DNA from: Piscinibacter gummiphilus
GTDB taxonomy: Bacteria > Pseudomonadota > Gammaproteobacteria > Burkholderiales > Burkholderiaceae_C
Direction of reading: 5' to 3'
Assembly (NCBI RefSeq): GCF_032681285.1
Contig: NZ_CP136336.1
Coordinates: 1,661,001-1,725,000 of the forward strand
DNA: 64,000 nt
Shown here: piece by piece, positions 9,941 through 19,044 of the stretch
How positions within the stretch are numbered: position 1 is the stretch's first letter
How the letters are laid out: each line of letters opens with the position of its first letter
Notes under the pieces: generated by a model
Told to the model about the DNA's origin: nothing
The model's input: the letters and a program-made list of their open reading frames with translations, nothing else
Databases searched by the model: none
Program-made: the position numbers and the translations under genes

Positions 9941-11146
9941 TCAGGCGACGACGCCGTCTCGGCGCAAGGCGGCGATCTCGTCAAGGCTGTAGCCGGCCTC
10001 GGCCAGCACGGCGTCGCCATCGGCGCCGCAGGCCGGTGCGGCGGGCGGCGACGGTCGCGGCGCGTCGTCGATGCGATAGGGCAGGGCGAGCGCCTGGTAG
10101 CGCGTGCCGTCGGCGCCGACGGCCTCGACGACGAGCCCGCTCGCCGCGAGGTCGGGGCTGTGCAGCACCTGGTTGTAGCTGCGCACGGCGCCGGCGACGA
10201 TCTGCTGGCCGGACAGCAGCGCCACGCATTGCTCGCTGCTGAAGCCGGACAGGCAGTCGCGCAGCACCGCACGCAGCGCCTCGCGGTGCGCCACGCGCTG
10301 CGCGTTGCTCGCAAAGCGCGGGTCGCGCGCGAGTTCTTCGCGGCCGAGCACGCGGCAGAAGCGCTGCCAGTGTTCTTCGGCATAGGCCGAGAGCACGATG
10401 TAGCCGTCGCGCGTGGGCACCACCTCGGCGGCCGGCGCGTTGTGCGGCTGGCCGTCGCCGATGCGTTGCGGCTCGGGGGCGCCGCCGAGGTAGTCGGCCC
10501 AGGTCGTCGCCTGCAGGTGCAGCGCCACTTCCAGGAGCGAAGTTTCGAGCGTCGCGCCGCGGCCGGTCTTCTCGCGGCCGTACAGCGCGGCCAGCACCGC
10601 CTGCGCGCCGAGCTGCGCCGCGGCCGCGTCGATGATGGGCACGCCCACCTTCTGAGGCGGCCGGTCGGGCTCGCCGGTCACCGACATGAGGCCGCTCTCG
10701 GCCTGCGCGGCGATGTCGTAGCCGGGGCGCTCGCTCGAGGGCCCGCGGCTGCCGAAGCCGGAGATGGTGAGGTACACGATGCGCGGAAAGCGCTCGCGCA
10801 CGTGGCGCGGGCCGAGGCCGAGCTTGTCGATCGCGCCGGGGCGCAGGTTCTGGATCACCACGTCGGCGTGCGCGATGAGGCGCAAGGCGGCTTCGCGCCC
10901 GGCCTCGCGCTTGAGGTCGAGCGCGATGGAGCGCTTGCCGCGGTTGTAGGCCCGCACCATCGATTCACCGTAGCGCCCGATGTGGCGCGCCTGGTCGCCG
11001 GCAAGCGGCTCGACCTTGATCACGTCGGCGCCGAGCTCGGCCAGCGTCATGGCGGCGCCGGGGCCTGCGATGTACTGGCCGAGGTCGATGACGCGCACCC
11101 CCGCGAGTGGTCGGGCCGGGCCGGGCGATGCAGGCGTCGCAGGCAT
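9941..11146 (-). CDS. CaiB/BaiF family (class III) CoA-transferase
   Basis: A 401-residue class III CoA-transferase, which moves CoA between carboxylic acids. Family blocks are RVIDLGQYIAGPGAAMTLAELGADVIKVEP, NRGKRSIALDLK, ADVVIQNLRPGAIDKLGLG and FGSRGPSSERPGYD. The predicted catalytic aspartate is Asp173 in KVGVPIID. It is the first gene of the minus-strand operon and faces the LysR gene across a 152-base divergent promoter region. It would activate the acid taken up or released by its neighbours. Donor and acceptor are unknown. Confidence 0.93.
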   Translation of the reverse strand: MPATPASPGPARPLAGVRVIDLGQYIAGPGAAMTLAELGADVIKVEPLAGDQARHIGRYGESMVRAYNRGKRSIALDLKREAGREAALRLIAHADVVIQNLRPGAIDKLGLGPRHVRERFPRIVYLTISGFGSRGPSSERPGYDIAAQAESGLMSVTGEPDRPPQKVGVPIIDAAAAQLGAQAVLAALYGREKTGRGATLETSLLEVALHLQATTWADYLGGAPEPQRIGDGQPHNAPAAEVVPTRDGYIVLSAYAEEHWQRFCRVLGREELARDPRFASNAQRVAHREALRAVLRDCLSGFSSEQCVALLSGQQIVAGAVRSYNQVLHSPDLAASGLVVEAVGADGTRYQALALPYRIDDAPRPSPPAAPACGADGDAVLAEAGYSLDEIAALRRDGVVA

Positions 11147-11256
11147 GGTGTGGCTTGTCTCCGGTTTCTCTTGTGTTCGCGTGGCACCGCGAGGGCCCGC
11201 TGTGCAAGCACGATAGAGGAATCGGCGATTGCTCGGAAGTCGATAATCCTGATGAC

Positions 11257-11277
11257 GTGATCACGTTGAGTGATCAC
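11257..11277. promoter_or_regulatory. Probable LysR operator: two GTGATCAC palindromes
   Basis: Two copies of the palindrome GTGATCAC (11257-11264 and 11270-11277) are separated by five bases. Together they form an ATC-N9-GAT dyad (ATC 11260-11262, GAT 11272-11274), the classical LysR recognition pattern with a T-N11-A core. The site lies 21 bases before the regulator's ATG and about 110 bases before the CoA-transferase start, suiting both autoregulation and control of the divergent operon. Binding itself is inferred. Confidence 0.6.
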
Positions 11278-11298
11278 GCGAAACAAGGCAAATCCTGG

Positions 11299-12267
11299 AT
11301 GAGCAAAGGCTTCGACTACCTCGTGCGGCGCCTGCGCCTGCGGCACCTCGAACTGCTGGTGGTGCTGGCCGAAACCGGCACCATGCGCGGCGCCGCGGCG
11401 CGCCTTCATCTCAGCCAGCCGGCGATCAGCAAGATGCTGGTCGAGGCCGAGGAGGCGCTGGGCGCGCCGCTCTTCGAGCGCAGCCGCCAGGGTGTGCACA
11501 CCACGCCCATCGGCACGGCGGCCGTGCACCGTGCGCGCGTGGTGCTGGGGGAGCTCTCGCATGCGCACGACGAAGCCGAGGCCATGCGCAGCGGCGCGAG
11601 TGCCGTGCTGCGCGTGGGCACGTTTTCGGTCACCGCGGCCGTGCCGGCGGCGGTGGTGACGCTGCGCCAGCGCCTGCCGCAGGCGTCGGTTCGCCTGCAC
11701 GAGGGCCGGGTGAGCGAGCTGATCCAGCGGCTGCTCGATGGCGAACTCGATTGCGTGTTCGGTGCCGTCACGACCGAGCTGCTGACAAGCGACCTGCTGC
11801 GCAACCTGCAGTCCGAAGTGCTGGTGGAAGACCGCCTGTGCGTGCTCGGCTCGGCGTCGAACCCGACGGCCCGGCGCCGGCGCCTGGGCTGGGTCGATCT
11901 TCAGGCGGCCGACTGGGTGGCGCCGCCGCGGCAGACGCTGGTGCGCCAGGCGTTCATGACGGCATTTCTCAACGAAGGCGTCGACCCGCCGGAGCCGGTG
12001 ATCGAAGCGATGTCGTCGGTGACGGTGGGCGCGGTGCTGCGCCTCGACCCGGCCCTGCTCGGTGCAGTGCGCTTCGAGCACGCACGCGACGAGGTCGCGC
12101 GCGGCGGCGTGGTGCTGGTGCCGGTGGCGCCGGCCATCGCCTTGCCGCCGCTCGGCCTCTTCACCCGTCGCGGCAGCGTCGACCAGACGCTCGCGGTGCA
12201 GGAGTTCGCCAAGGCCCTGCGCGAACTGCGCGGCGGCAGCAGCGCGAGGGCCGGCCGCTCAAAGTGA
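11299..12267 (+). CDS. LysR family transcriptional regulator
   Basis: A 322-residue LTTR. The winged-helix domain occupies residues ~8-68, with LRHLELLVVLAETGTMRGAA, LHLSQPAISKMLVEAEEALG and LFERS. The rest is the periplasmic-binding-protein-like effector domain (VLRVGTFSVTAAVPAAVV onward). The frame is open for 64 codons upstream, but the ATG at 11299 gives the normal LTTR N-terminus. It is divergent from the CoA-transferase operon and is its likely activator, with the operon's substrate or a CoA ester as plausible co-inducer (inference). Its last nine bases overlap the convergent sugar dehydrogenase gene. Confidence 0.92.
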   Translation: MSKGFDYLVRRLRLRHLELLVVLAETGTMRGAAARLHLSQPAISKMLVEAEEALGAPLFERSRQGVHTTPIGTAAVHRARVVLGELSHAHDEAEAMRSGASAVLRVGTFSVTAAVPAAVVTLRQRLPQASVRLHEGRVSELIQRLLDGELDCVFGAVTTELLTSDLLRNLQSEVLVEDRLCVLGSASNPTARRRRLGWVDLQAADWVAPPRQTLVRQAFMTAFLNEGVDPPEPVIEAMSSVTVGAVLRLDPALLGAVRFEHARDEVARGGVVLVPVAPAIALPPLGLFTRRGSVDQTLAVQEFAKALRELRGGSSARAGRSK

Positions 12268-14577
12268 GGGCGCGATGCGCGTGATGCCCTGGCGTGTCAG
12301 CACGTAGAGCGCACCGTCCTGGCCCACCAGCATGTCGACAGGGTTGCCGTTGACGGTGGCGAAGGCGTAGGCGGCGTTGCCGTTGGCCGGGTCGAGCCGC
12401 CCCACGGTGTTGGCCACGTAGTCGCTGAAGAAGTAGTTGCGCCGGTACGCGGCCGGGAAGGTGCCGCCGGCGGCGGGGTAGAAGCTACCGCCGGCGATCG
12501 ACTGGCCGAGGAAGAAGCCGCCCGGGCCCGAGCCGGGCGGGCTCGTGGCGTCGTGGCGGTAGGCGAAGAGCGGGGCGGTCACGCCGGCCGCGTTGGTCGG
12601 GCCTTCGGTGGCGGGCCAGCCGTAGTCGGCTCCCGGCGCACCGAGGTTGATCTCTTCCCAGGCGCCTGCGCCCACGTCGTTGATGAAGATGCGGCCGGTG
12701 CCGGGCTCCACCGCGAAGGTGAAGGGGTTGCGCAGGCCGCTCGCCCAGATGGCGCGGGCCACGCCGCGCTGGCTGTCGAAGTACGGGTTGTCGTTGGGGA
12801 TGCTGCCGTCGGGGTTGATGCGCAGCAGCTTGCCGAAGGGTGTCGACAGGTCGGGCGAGTGGCTGGAGTCGGCGTTGTCGCCCACGCCGATGTAGAGCTT
12901 GCCGTCGGCGCCGAAGTGGATGGCGCCGCCGTTGTGGTTGGTGGCGTTCGACAGCTCGGGCAGGTCGAGCAGGCGGTCTTCCGAGCCGATGACGAGGTCG
13001 TTGTACGGGAAGCGCGCCACGCGGTTCCGGGCGCGCCCGTCCGGGCGTGTGTAGTGCACGTAGAGGTAGCCGGGTGACGGGAAGCCGGGCGGAAGCGCAA
13101 TGCCGATCAGCCCGCGCTCGCCGCTCGAATCGACCGCCAGGTTGACCACCGGCAGCAGCTGGAACTGGCCCTGCGCGTTGGCGATGCGGATGCGGCCGTC
13201 CTGCTCGGCGATGAAGAACCGGCCGTCGGCCGCCTGTGCGAAGGCGGTGGCGTTGTCGAGGCCGCCGATCCAGTTCTCCTGCCGGGTGAAGCCTTGCGGC
13301 ACGGCGGCGCCGCTCACGACCTGCACCGTGGCGCTGCTCCAGGCCGAGACGTTGCCGGCCGCATCGCGCGCCCGGGCGCGCACGACGTGCTGGCCGGGCG
13401 GGTAGGCCGAGGTGTCCCACGAGGCGCTGTAGGGCGCGAGGGTGTCGTCGCCGCCGAGCGCCACGCCGTCGACCTGGAACTCGACCGCGGCCACGCCGAC
13501 GTTGTCGGCGGCAGTGGCGCTCACGCTCACGGTGCCGCTCAACGACACGGCAAGGTGGGCGGGGCTCGTCAGGGCGACGGTGGGGGGCACGCCGTCCGGC
13601 CCGGTGTTGTCGATCACCGTCACGGTGACCGTGGCGCTGGTGGTGCTGTCGCCGGCGTTGTCGGTGGCGCGCGCGGTGAGCGCGTGGGTGCCTGCGGTGG
13701 TGGGCGTCCACGCCCATTCGAACGGCGCGCTCGTGTCTTCGCCGAGCAGGGTGCTGCCGTCGAAGAACTGCACGCGCGAGACGCTGCCGTCGGCATCGGC
13801 TGCCGCCGCCGACAGCGCGACAGGCGTGCCTACCACACCGCTGCCGGCGGCGGCGAGGCTCACCGTGGGCGGCGCGTTGTTGGCCGGGCCGTCATCGGTG
13901 AACGTGGCGGTGTAGGTGGTGTTGGCGGTGGGCGTGCCGATGGTGTGCGTGGCACCGCCGCCGTCGCTCCAGCCGGCGAAGGTGTAGCGGCGGCCGTTGG
14001 CCACCTGCGTGGCTGCCCCGAGGTCGCGCTCCACACCCTGCACGCCGGTGACCGTGTGCGGGGCGGTGACGGGCTGGCCGTCGAGGGTGAGTTGCAGGCC
14101 GGCCGGCTGCGTGGCGAGCGTGATCTCGGCGGTCTGCGGGCGCACGTCACGCGTGACTTCGGTGGCGCGGCCGCCGCTGTCGACCGCGCGCACGTGCACG
14201 CGGTAGAAGACATTGGCCGACACCTCCGTGCGCGTGGGCGTGTCGAACGTACCGCTTCCTCCATTCGTGACCGGCTGCGCCGGGTGGCTGTGGGTGTCGT
14301 GATGCAGGTCGATCCACCAGGTGAGGCGGTTCGCCGCGAGGGCCCCGTCTTCGCGGTCGGTGGCCGTGGCGGTGACGGTGATGTCGTCGCCCGCGCGGTA
14401 GGTTGCGTCGGCCGCCGGGCTCGCGAGGGTGATGACGGGGGCCTGGTTGCCGCTGGGAGGCGTGACGGGATCGTCGCCGCCGCCGCAGGCGATCAGCGAC
14501 GCGGCGGCGAGGCCGCAGGCGAGCGGCGTGAAGAGGCGGGCGCGCACGGTGCGCAGGAAGATCGAGCCGGTGTTCAT
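12259..14577 (-). CDS. PQQ-type glucose/sorbosone dehydrogenase lipoprotein with Ig-like domains
   Basis: A 772-residue exported protein. The signal ends in a lipobox (SLIAC, Cys31) followed by GGGDD. Residues ~38-420 hold several bacterial Ig-like modules, for example APVITLASPAADATYRAGD, PPTVSLAAAGSG and PPTVALTSPA. Residues ~425-772 form the soluble glucose/sorbosone dehydrogenase beta-propeller (GSDH family), with SSGERGLIGIALPPGF, NHNGGAIHFGADGKLYIGVGD, GKLLRINPDG and ASGLRNPFTFAVEP. It probably oxidises sugars or aldoses at the cell surface using PQQ; no PQQ synthesis genes are nearby. The ATG at 14577 has a GAGGAG ribosome-binding site. The longer upstream frame lacks a signal peptide. 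Confidence 0.87.
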   Translation of the reverse strand: MNTGSIFLRTVRARLFTPLACGLAAASLIACGGGDDPVTPPSGNQAPVITLASPAADATYRAGDDITVTATATDREDGALAANRLTWWIDLHHDTHSHPAQPVTNGGSGTFDTPTRTEVSANVFYRVHVRAVDSGGRATEVTRDVRPQTAEITLATQPAGLQLTLDGQPVTAPHTVTGVQGVERDLGAATQVANGRRYTFAGWSDGGGATHTIGTPTANTTYTATFTDDGPANNAPPTVSLAAAGSGVVGTPVALSAAAADADGSVSRVQFFDGSTLLGEDTSAPFEWAWTPTTAGTHALTARATDNAGDSTTSATVTVTVIDNTGPDGVPPTVALTSPAHLAVSLSGTVSVSATAADNVGVAAVEFQVDGVALGGDDTLAPYSASWDTSAYPPGQHVVRARARDAAGNVSAWSSATVQVVSGAAVPQGFTRQENWIGGLDNATAFAQAADGRFFIAEQDGRIRIANAQGQFQLLPVVNLAVDSSGERGLIGIALPPGFPSPGYLYVHYTRPDGRARNRVARFPYNDLVIGSEDRLLDLPELSNATNHNGGAIHFGADGKLYIGVGDNADSSHSPDLSTPFGKLLRINPDGSIPNDNPYFDSQRGVARAIWASGLRNPFTFAVEPGTGRIFINDVGAGAWEEINLGAPGADYGWPATEGPTNAAGVTAPLFAYRHDATSPPGSGPGGFFLGQSIAGGSFYPAAGGTFPAAYRRNYFFSDYVANTVGRLDPANGNAAYAFATVNGNPVDMLVGQDGALYVLTRQGITRIAPSL

Positions 14578-14744
14578 GGAATGCTCCTCGACGGGCGCCG
14601 TCGTGGCATGACGGCGCGCGAGGGAAGGGCAACCCTCATGCCGCGCTAGGGTTTGTCCGTAGGCGCCGCGACCCTTCTGCACTGCCATGCTTCGGGCCAT
14701 ACCGTTCGCTCGAAACCTCTTTTTCTTCGTCTCAAGGAGTCCCT

Positions 14745-16454
14745 GTGTCTGAAGCCGCAACCCGCCCCCACGAACGCATCTGGCCGCGCCGCCTGCCGCG
14801 TGAGTTGGTCGTCCCGGCCACCTCGCTGTGGTTCAACCTCTTCGTGACCGCGCAGCGCTTTCCCGAGAAGGCGGCGACCATCTTCTTCGGCAAGCCGATG
14901 AGCTACCAGCAGCTGCACGACGACGCCGACCATCTGGCTGGCTGGCTGCAGAGCGTGGGCGTGAAGGCCGGCGACCGCGTGCTGCTCTACATGCAGAACT
15001 GCCCGCAGTTCCTCGCGGCGTTCTTCGGCATCCTGCGCGCCAACGCGGTGGTCGTGCCCGTCAACCCGATGAACAAGGCCGACGAACTCGGCCACTACAT
15101 CACCGACCCCGAGGCGAAGGTCGCGATCTGCGGAGCCGATCTGGCCGCCATCGTCGAGACGGCCAACGCGGCGCTTCCGGCCGACAAGCGGCTGGCGCAG
15201 GTGCTCGTGACGCGCTATTCGGATGCGATGTCCGCGCCCGGCGCCATCGACCCGGCCGATGCGCCGGCCGCGCCGGTCGAGGCATGGCTGCGCAGCGAGC
15301 CGGTGCTGCCGGCGGCAGGCCAGGGCAGCGCCACCTACCTGATGTGGAACGACATGCTCGCGCGCCAGCTGAAGCCCGGGCCGCATACCGCCAAGCCCGA
15401 CGACCTGGCCGTGCTGCCCTATACCTCGGGCACGACCGGCAACCCCAAGGGCTGCATGCACACCCACCGCACGGTGATGCACAACAGCTGCGGCATCCAG
15501 TGGGCGCACGGCGGGCCGGAGGCGGTGGCGCTCGGCGTGGTGCCGATGTTCCACATTACCGGCATGGTCGGCATGTCGGCTGGCGTTTTTGCCGGCTCGA
15601 CCGTGGTCATGGTGCCGCGCTGGGACCGCGAGCTCGTCGGCCGCCTGATCTCGCGCTACAAGGTCACGCACTGGACCTGCATCCCGACGATGGTCATCGA
15701 CCTCTTCGGCAGCCCCAACTACAAGAGCTTCGACCTCTCCAGCCTCAAGTTCATGAACGGTGGCGGGGCTTCGATGCCCGCGGCCATCGCCGACCGGCTG
15801 GAGAAGGAATTCGGCATCGTCTTCGCCGAAGGCTATGGCCTCACCGAAACCTCGGCCGCGACGCACGGCAACCCGCCCGAGCGCGCCAAGCCGCAATGCC
15901 TGGGCATCCCGATCTTCGGTGTCGACTCGCGTGTGGTCGACCCGACCTCGCTCAAGGAACTGCCGCCCGGCGAGGTGGGCGAGATCATCAGCCACGGCCC
16001 GCAGGTGTTCAAAGGCTACTGGCGCCAGCCCGATGCGACCGCGGCGGTCTTCGTCGAGTTCGAAGGCAAGCCCTTCTTCCGCACCGGCGACCTCGGCCGC
16101 ATGGACGAGGAAGGCTACTTCTTCATCACCGACCGCCTGAAACGCATGATCAACGCCAGCGGCTTCAAGGTGTGGCCGGCGGAAGTGGAGATGCTGCTCT
16201 ACAAGCACCCTGCGGTGCAGGAGGCCTGCATCATCAGCGCGAAAGACGCCTATCGTGGCGAGACGGTCAAGGCCGTCGTCGTGCTGCGCGCAGAGGCCAA
16301 GGACAAGACCACGCCGGAAGACATCATGGCCTGGTCGCGCGACCACATGGCGGCCTACAAGGTGCCGAAGATCGTGCAGTTCGTCGACAGCCTGCCCAAG
16401 TCGGGCTCGGGCAAGGTCATGTGGCGCCTGCTGCAGGACCAGGAAGCCAAGTAG
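14745..16454 (+). CDS. Fatty acyl-CoA synthetase (AMP-binding)
   Basis: A 569-residue ANL-superfamily enzyme that activates a carboxylic acid to its CoA thioester via an acyl-adenylate. The P-loop is YTSGTTGNPKG near residue 226. The adenylate motif is GYGLTETSAATHG, and the hinge region reads FRTGDLGRMDEEGYFFITDR. The C-terminal catalytic lysine is in PKSGSGKVMWR. The start is GTG with an AAGGAG site five bases upstream. Full-length homologues are usually called long-chain or medium-chain fatty acid CoA ligases; chain length cannot be set here. It stands alone, divergent from the sugar dehydrogenase, and ends at a strong terminator. Confidence 0.92.
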   Translation: MSEAATRPHERIWPRRLPRELVVPATSLWFNLFVTAQRFPEKAATIFFGKPMSYQQLHDDADHLAGWLQSVGVKAGDRVLLYMQNCPQFLAAFFGILRANAVVVPVNPMNKADELGHYITDPEAKVAICGADLAAIVETANAALPADKRLAQVLVTRYSDAMSAPGAIDPADAPAAPVEAWLRSEPVLPAAGQGSATYLMWNDMLARQLKPGPHTAKPDDLAVLPYTSGTTGNPKGCMHTHRTVMHNSCGIQWAHGGPEAVALGVVPMFHITGMVGMSAGVFAGSTVVMVPRWDRELVGRLISRYKVTHWTCIPTMVIDLFGSPNYKSFDLSSLKFMNGGGASMPAAIADRLEKEFGIVFAEGYGLTETSAATHGNPPERAKPQCLGIPIFGVDSRVVDPTSLKELPPGEVGEIISHGPQVFKGYWRQPDATAAVFVEFEGKPFFRTGDLGRMDEEGYFFITDRLKRMINASGFKVWPAEVEMLLYKHPAVQEACIISAKDAYRGETVKAVVVLRAEAKDKTTPEDIMAWSRDHMAAYKVPKIVQFVDSLPKSGSGKVMWRLLQDQEAK

Positions 16455-16487
16455 CGCCTGGCATGCCGGCCGACGGGTCGGCCAATG

Positions 16488-16517
16488 AAAAAAGGGCCGG
16501 CATTCGCCGGCCCTTTT
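16488..16517. terminator. Bidirectional Rho-independent terminator
   Basis: A perfect stem AAGGGCCGGC / GCCGGCCCTT with an ATTC loop is flanked by an A tract on the left and a T tract on the right. It can therefore stop transcripts from either side. It lies between the convergent acyl-CoA ligase and carboxylesterase genes. Confidence 0.88.
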
Positions 16518-16533
16518 GCTTCCTCGAGATGCC

Positions 16534-18186
16534 TTACGGCGTCGGGGTGAACGGCACCATGCCGTTCCAGGCCGTGCAGTTGTGAGCCGTCGCGAAATTG
16601 GTCGCGAGCGGCCCCACACCGTTGGTACCGATGTCCAAGCCTTGGTAGCTGTCGTTCGCCTGGGTGTAGGCCGCCCAGGTCGGCACGCCTGCGCCGTTCG
16701 GGTCGCCGTTCTTCGCGAAGTTGGCCCAGTACTTCACCATGGTGTCCGACAGCGCCTGTTGCGCGGCGTTGAAGGATGCGGTGCCGGCCATGTTGAAGAT
16801 GTACTGGAGCTCCGACGTGTGCGGCGCACCGAGGTCCAGGGTCGCGCGGTGCGGCAGCACCGAGGGTGCCGTGCGGTCACGGAACTCGTACGCGTACACC
16901 GCACGATGTTGCTGCAGCTCAAGGGCGGCGATGCGTCCATTGCAGGCAAAGATCATGTCGGTGCCGAGCGCGCCATAGGCGAGCGTGGCGCTTCCGCCGT
17001 AGTTCGCCGCCGGGTAGAACCCGTTGACCATCGCCGTGGCCGTGGGGCCTGCCGCCGGGTTCAGTGCACCGCCGAGCAGTGCCGTCACCTTGGCGATGTG
17101 GTCGGCGTCGCTCGTGAGCACCTGGGTCATCGGCGGGGTCGCAGTCAGCTCGTCGAGCGCGGCGAAGAGACGCCACTCGTCGCGCGTGGTGCCTTCGATC
17201 ATCGGCACACGGTTGTGGGTGCCTGCGGCGATGGTCGTGCGCACGTCCTGCGTCAGCACCACGCCGTCGCGCGAGGGCACCGGGCCGCTGGGGTAGGGCG
17301 TCATCTGGGCGCCCAGCAGCACGCTCACCGGCAGGTTGCGCATGCAAGTGAGGTCGCTGCAGGCAGGCACCGTGGTGCCGGTGGCGGTGGAGCGGATGGT
17401 GGCAGCGGTCGTCACGACGCTCGCGCCCTTGGCCTGTGCCACGGCAAGGCTGTCTTGAGCTGCGCCGAACGGGTAGGCCGCGCTCATGGCGATGGCCTTG
17501 TGGAAGAGACCCGCCGAGCCCGCCGATGCCACGTGCGAGTGAACGCTGAAGCCGCCCGCCGATTCGCCCGCGATGGTGATGTTGTCGCGGTTGCCGCCGA
17601 AGTTGGCGATGTTCGCGCGCACCCAGCGCAGGGCCGCCTGCTGGTCCATCAGACCATAGTTGCCCGAGGTGCCGCCTTGCTCGGCCGACAGCAGGGCATG
17701 CGACATGAACCCGAGCGCGCCCAGCCGATAGTTCAGGGTGACGACAACCAGGCCCTGGTTGACGAGCTTGGTCGGGTCGTAGCCGTCGGACAGGCCGAGG
17801 TAGAACGCGCCGCCGTGGATCCAGACGAACACGGGGTAGTTGCCCGGCGCCTTGGGCGTGTAGACGTTCAGGTAGAGGCAGTCTTCGTTGGTCGAGGCGC
17901 TGCCAAAGGGCGATGCGGCCTGCGGACAATGCGGAGCGAAGCTCTTGGCGTCGCGCACGCCGCTCCAGTTGGCCGGGGCGGCCGGGGCGGCCCAGCGGCG
18001 GGCGCCGACCGGGGGCGCGGCGTAGGGGATGCCCTTGTAGCTGATGGTGTTGCCACTGATCGAGCCACGGACGACGCCGTTGGCGGTGGTGGCTTCGACG
18101 TCGTCAGACCCGCCGCCGCAGGCGACCAGGCCGGTCGCCATCGCGAGCCCGGCGAGGGCGGTGGTCCAGAAGGATTTCGTGTTCAA
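16534..18186 (-). CDS. Carboxylesterase (type B) lipoprotein
   Basis: A 550-residue type B carboxylesterase with a lipoprotein signal (GLVAC, Cys23, then GGGSDD). Blocks in order are GIPYAAPPVGARRW, NEDCLYLNVYTP, VFVWIHGGAFYLG, VVTLNYRLGALGF, GNYGLMDQQAALRWV and the nucleophile elbow GESAGG with Ser209. The likely acid and His are in TTRDEWRLF and GAPHTSELQYIFN. It is related in architecture to the esterase at 5860 but clearly diverged from it. It is single, with its own upstream region, so it is probably a surface-bound or periplasmic esterase with its own promoter. The substrate is unknown. Confidence 0.9.
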   Translation of the reverse strand: MNTKSFWTTALAGLAMATGLVACGGGSDDVEATTANGVVRGSISGNTISYKGIPYAAPPVGARRWAAPAAPANWSGVRDAKSFAPHCPQAASPFGSASTNEDCLYLNVYTPKAPGNYPVFVWIHGGAFYLGLSDGYDPTKLVNQGLVVVTLNYRLGALGFMSHALLSAEQGGTSGNYGLMDQQAALRWVRANIANFGGNRDNITIAGESAGGFSVHSHVASAGSAGLFHKAIAMSAAYPFGAAQDSLAVAQAKGASVVTTAATIRSTATGTTVPACSDLTCMRNLPVSVLLGAQMTPYPSGPVPSRDGVVLTQDVRTTIAAGTHNRVPMIEGTTRDEWRLFAALDELTATPPMTQVLTSDADHIAKVTALLGGALNPAAGPTATAMVNGFYPAANYGGSATLAYGALGTDMIFACNGRIAALELQQHRAVYAYEFRDRTAPSVLPHRATLDLGAPHTSELQYIFNMAGTASFNAAQQALSDTMVKYWANFAKNGDPNGAGVPTWAAYTQANDSYQGLDIGTNGVGPLATNFATAHNCTAWNGMVPFTPTP

Positions 18187-18466
18187 GAGACTGCTCCAAG
18201 TTGTTGCACGTGCGTGCAGTTTTTAAGTGTGCCTGCGCCTGACCCTCCTCACGAGTCGGAAAAGCGATGGGCGGATTTAGCAAGTCGGTACAAGTGCGCC
18301 GGGCGGCAGTCGTGCTGGAAACGCGGGCCGGCCGGTGCCAGCCTTCATGGCGGGAGAGCCATAAAAAGACGGTCGTGCAGAATAAGTGTGAGCGAGCGCC
18401 GAGGCCCCCGCCTTGGGGAAAACCAGCGTTTGTGACCCAGCCCCCCCATCAGGGCGGGAAGACGGC
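18187..18466. other. Gene-free interval
   Basis: These 280 bases between the second carboxylesterase start and the DUF924 stop hold no convincing gene, RNA or repeat. They presumably carry the esterase promoter. A short plus-strand frame passes through but has no ribosome-binding site or family features. Confidence 0.5.
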
Positions 18467-19042
18467 TCAGAACGATGAGCCTGGCTGGCTCAGGAACGCG
18501 GTCTCTTCCGGGGTGGAAGGGCGCCCGAGGATGGCGTTGCGGTGGGGAAAGCGGCCGAAGCGCGCCACGATGGCGTGGTGGCGCTCGGCGTAGTCGAGCC
18601 AGCCCGCTCCCGCCTCGGGCGCTTCGCGTGCAAGGTCTCCGAAGAGCTGCACCGAGGTGTCTTGGGCGGCCAGGTCTTCAGCGTGCTCGAAGGGCAGGTA
18701 GACGAACACCCGCTGCACCGGCGCGAGGGCGGTGTGCTGCCCTCGCTCGACCATCGCCCGTGCGGCAGCCAACGCCAGCGGGTCGCCGGCAAAGGCCTTG
18801 GGCGTGTTGCGGAAGACGTTGCGGGGGAATTGGTCGAGCAGGATGACGCGGGCGAGCGCCGTGGCCGGCTCGGCGGCCCAGGCGGCGAGGCCGTCTTGCA
18901 GCGCAGTCTCGATCAGCGCTGCGAAGCGGCGCTCGATCTCGCGGTCGAAGGCATCGCTCTTGCGAAACCACTCCGGCCGGTCGGCGTAGGGCGGGCCGTC
19001 ACCGAACCAGAACTGCAGCACCTCGGCGGCTTTGGTGTCCAT
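18467..19042 (-). CDS. DUF924 family protein
   Basis: A 191-residue helical protein of the DUF924 family. The hallmark blocks are VLQFWFGDG near the N-terminus, the W-F-R-K-S-D-A-F-D segment, RVILLDQFPRNVFR in the middle, and YLPFEHAEDLAAQ. Members adopt a TPR-like helical fold; the function is not established. The ATG starts two bases after the prolyl oligopeptidase stop, so the two are co-transcribed and probably coupled. The longer upstream frame lies inside the peptidase gene and is spurious. Confidence 0.88.
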   Translation of the reverse strand: MDTKAAEVLQFWFGDGPPYADRPEWFRKSDAFDREIERRFAALIETALQDGLAAWAAEPATALARVILLDQFPRNVFRNTPKAFAGDPLALAAARAMVERGQHTALAPVQRVFVYLPFEHAEDLAAQDTSVQLFGDLAREAPEAGAGWLDYAERHHAIVARFGRFPHRNAILGRPSTPEETAFLSQPGSSF

Positions 19043-19044
19043 CG

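Noticed and set aside
18267..18593. Plus-strand open frame of 108 codons in the gene-poor interval
   Set aside because: It overlaps the DUF924 gene on the other strand, lacks a ribosome-binding site and shows no recognisable family features.
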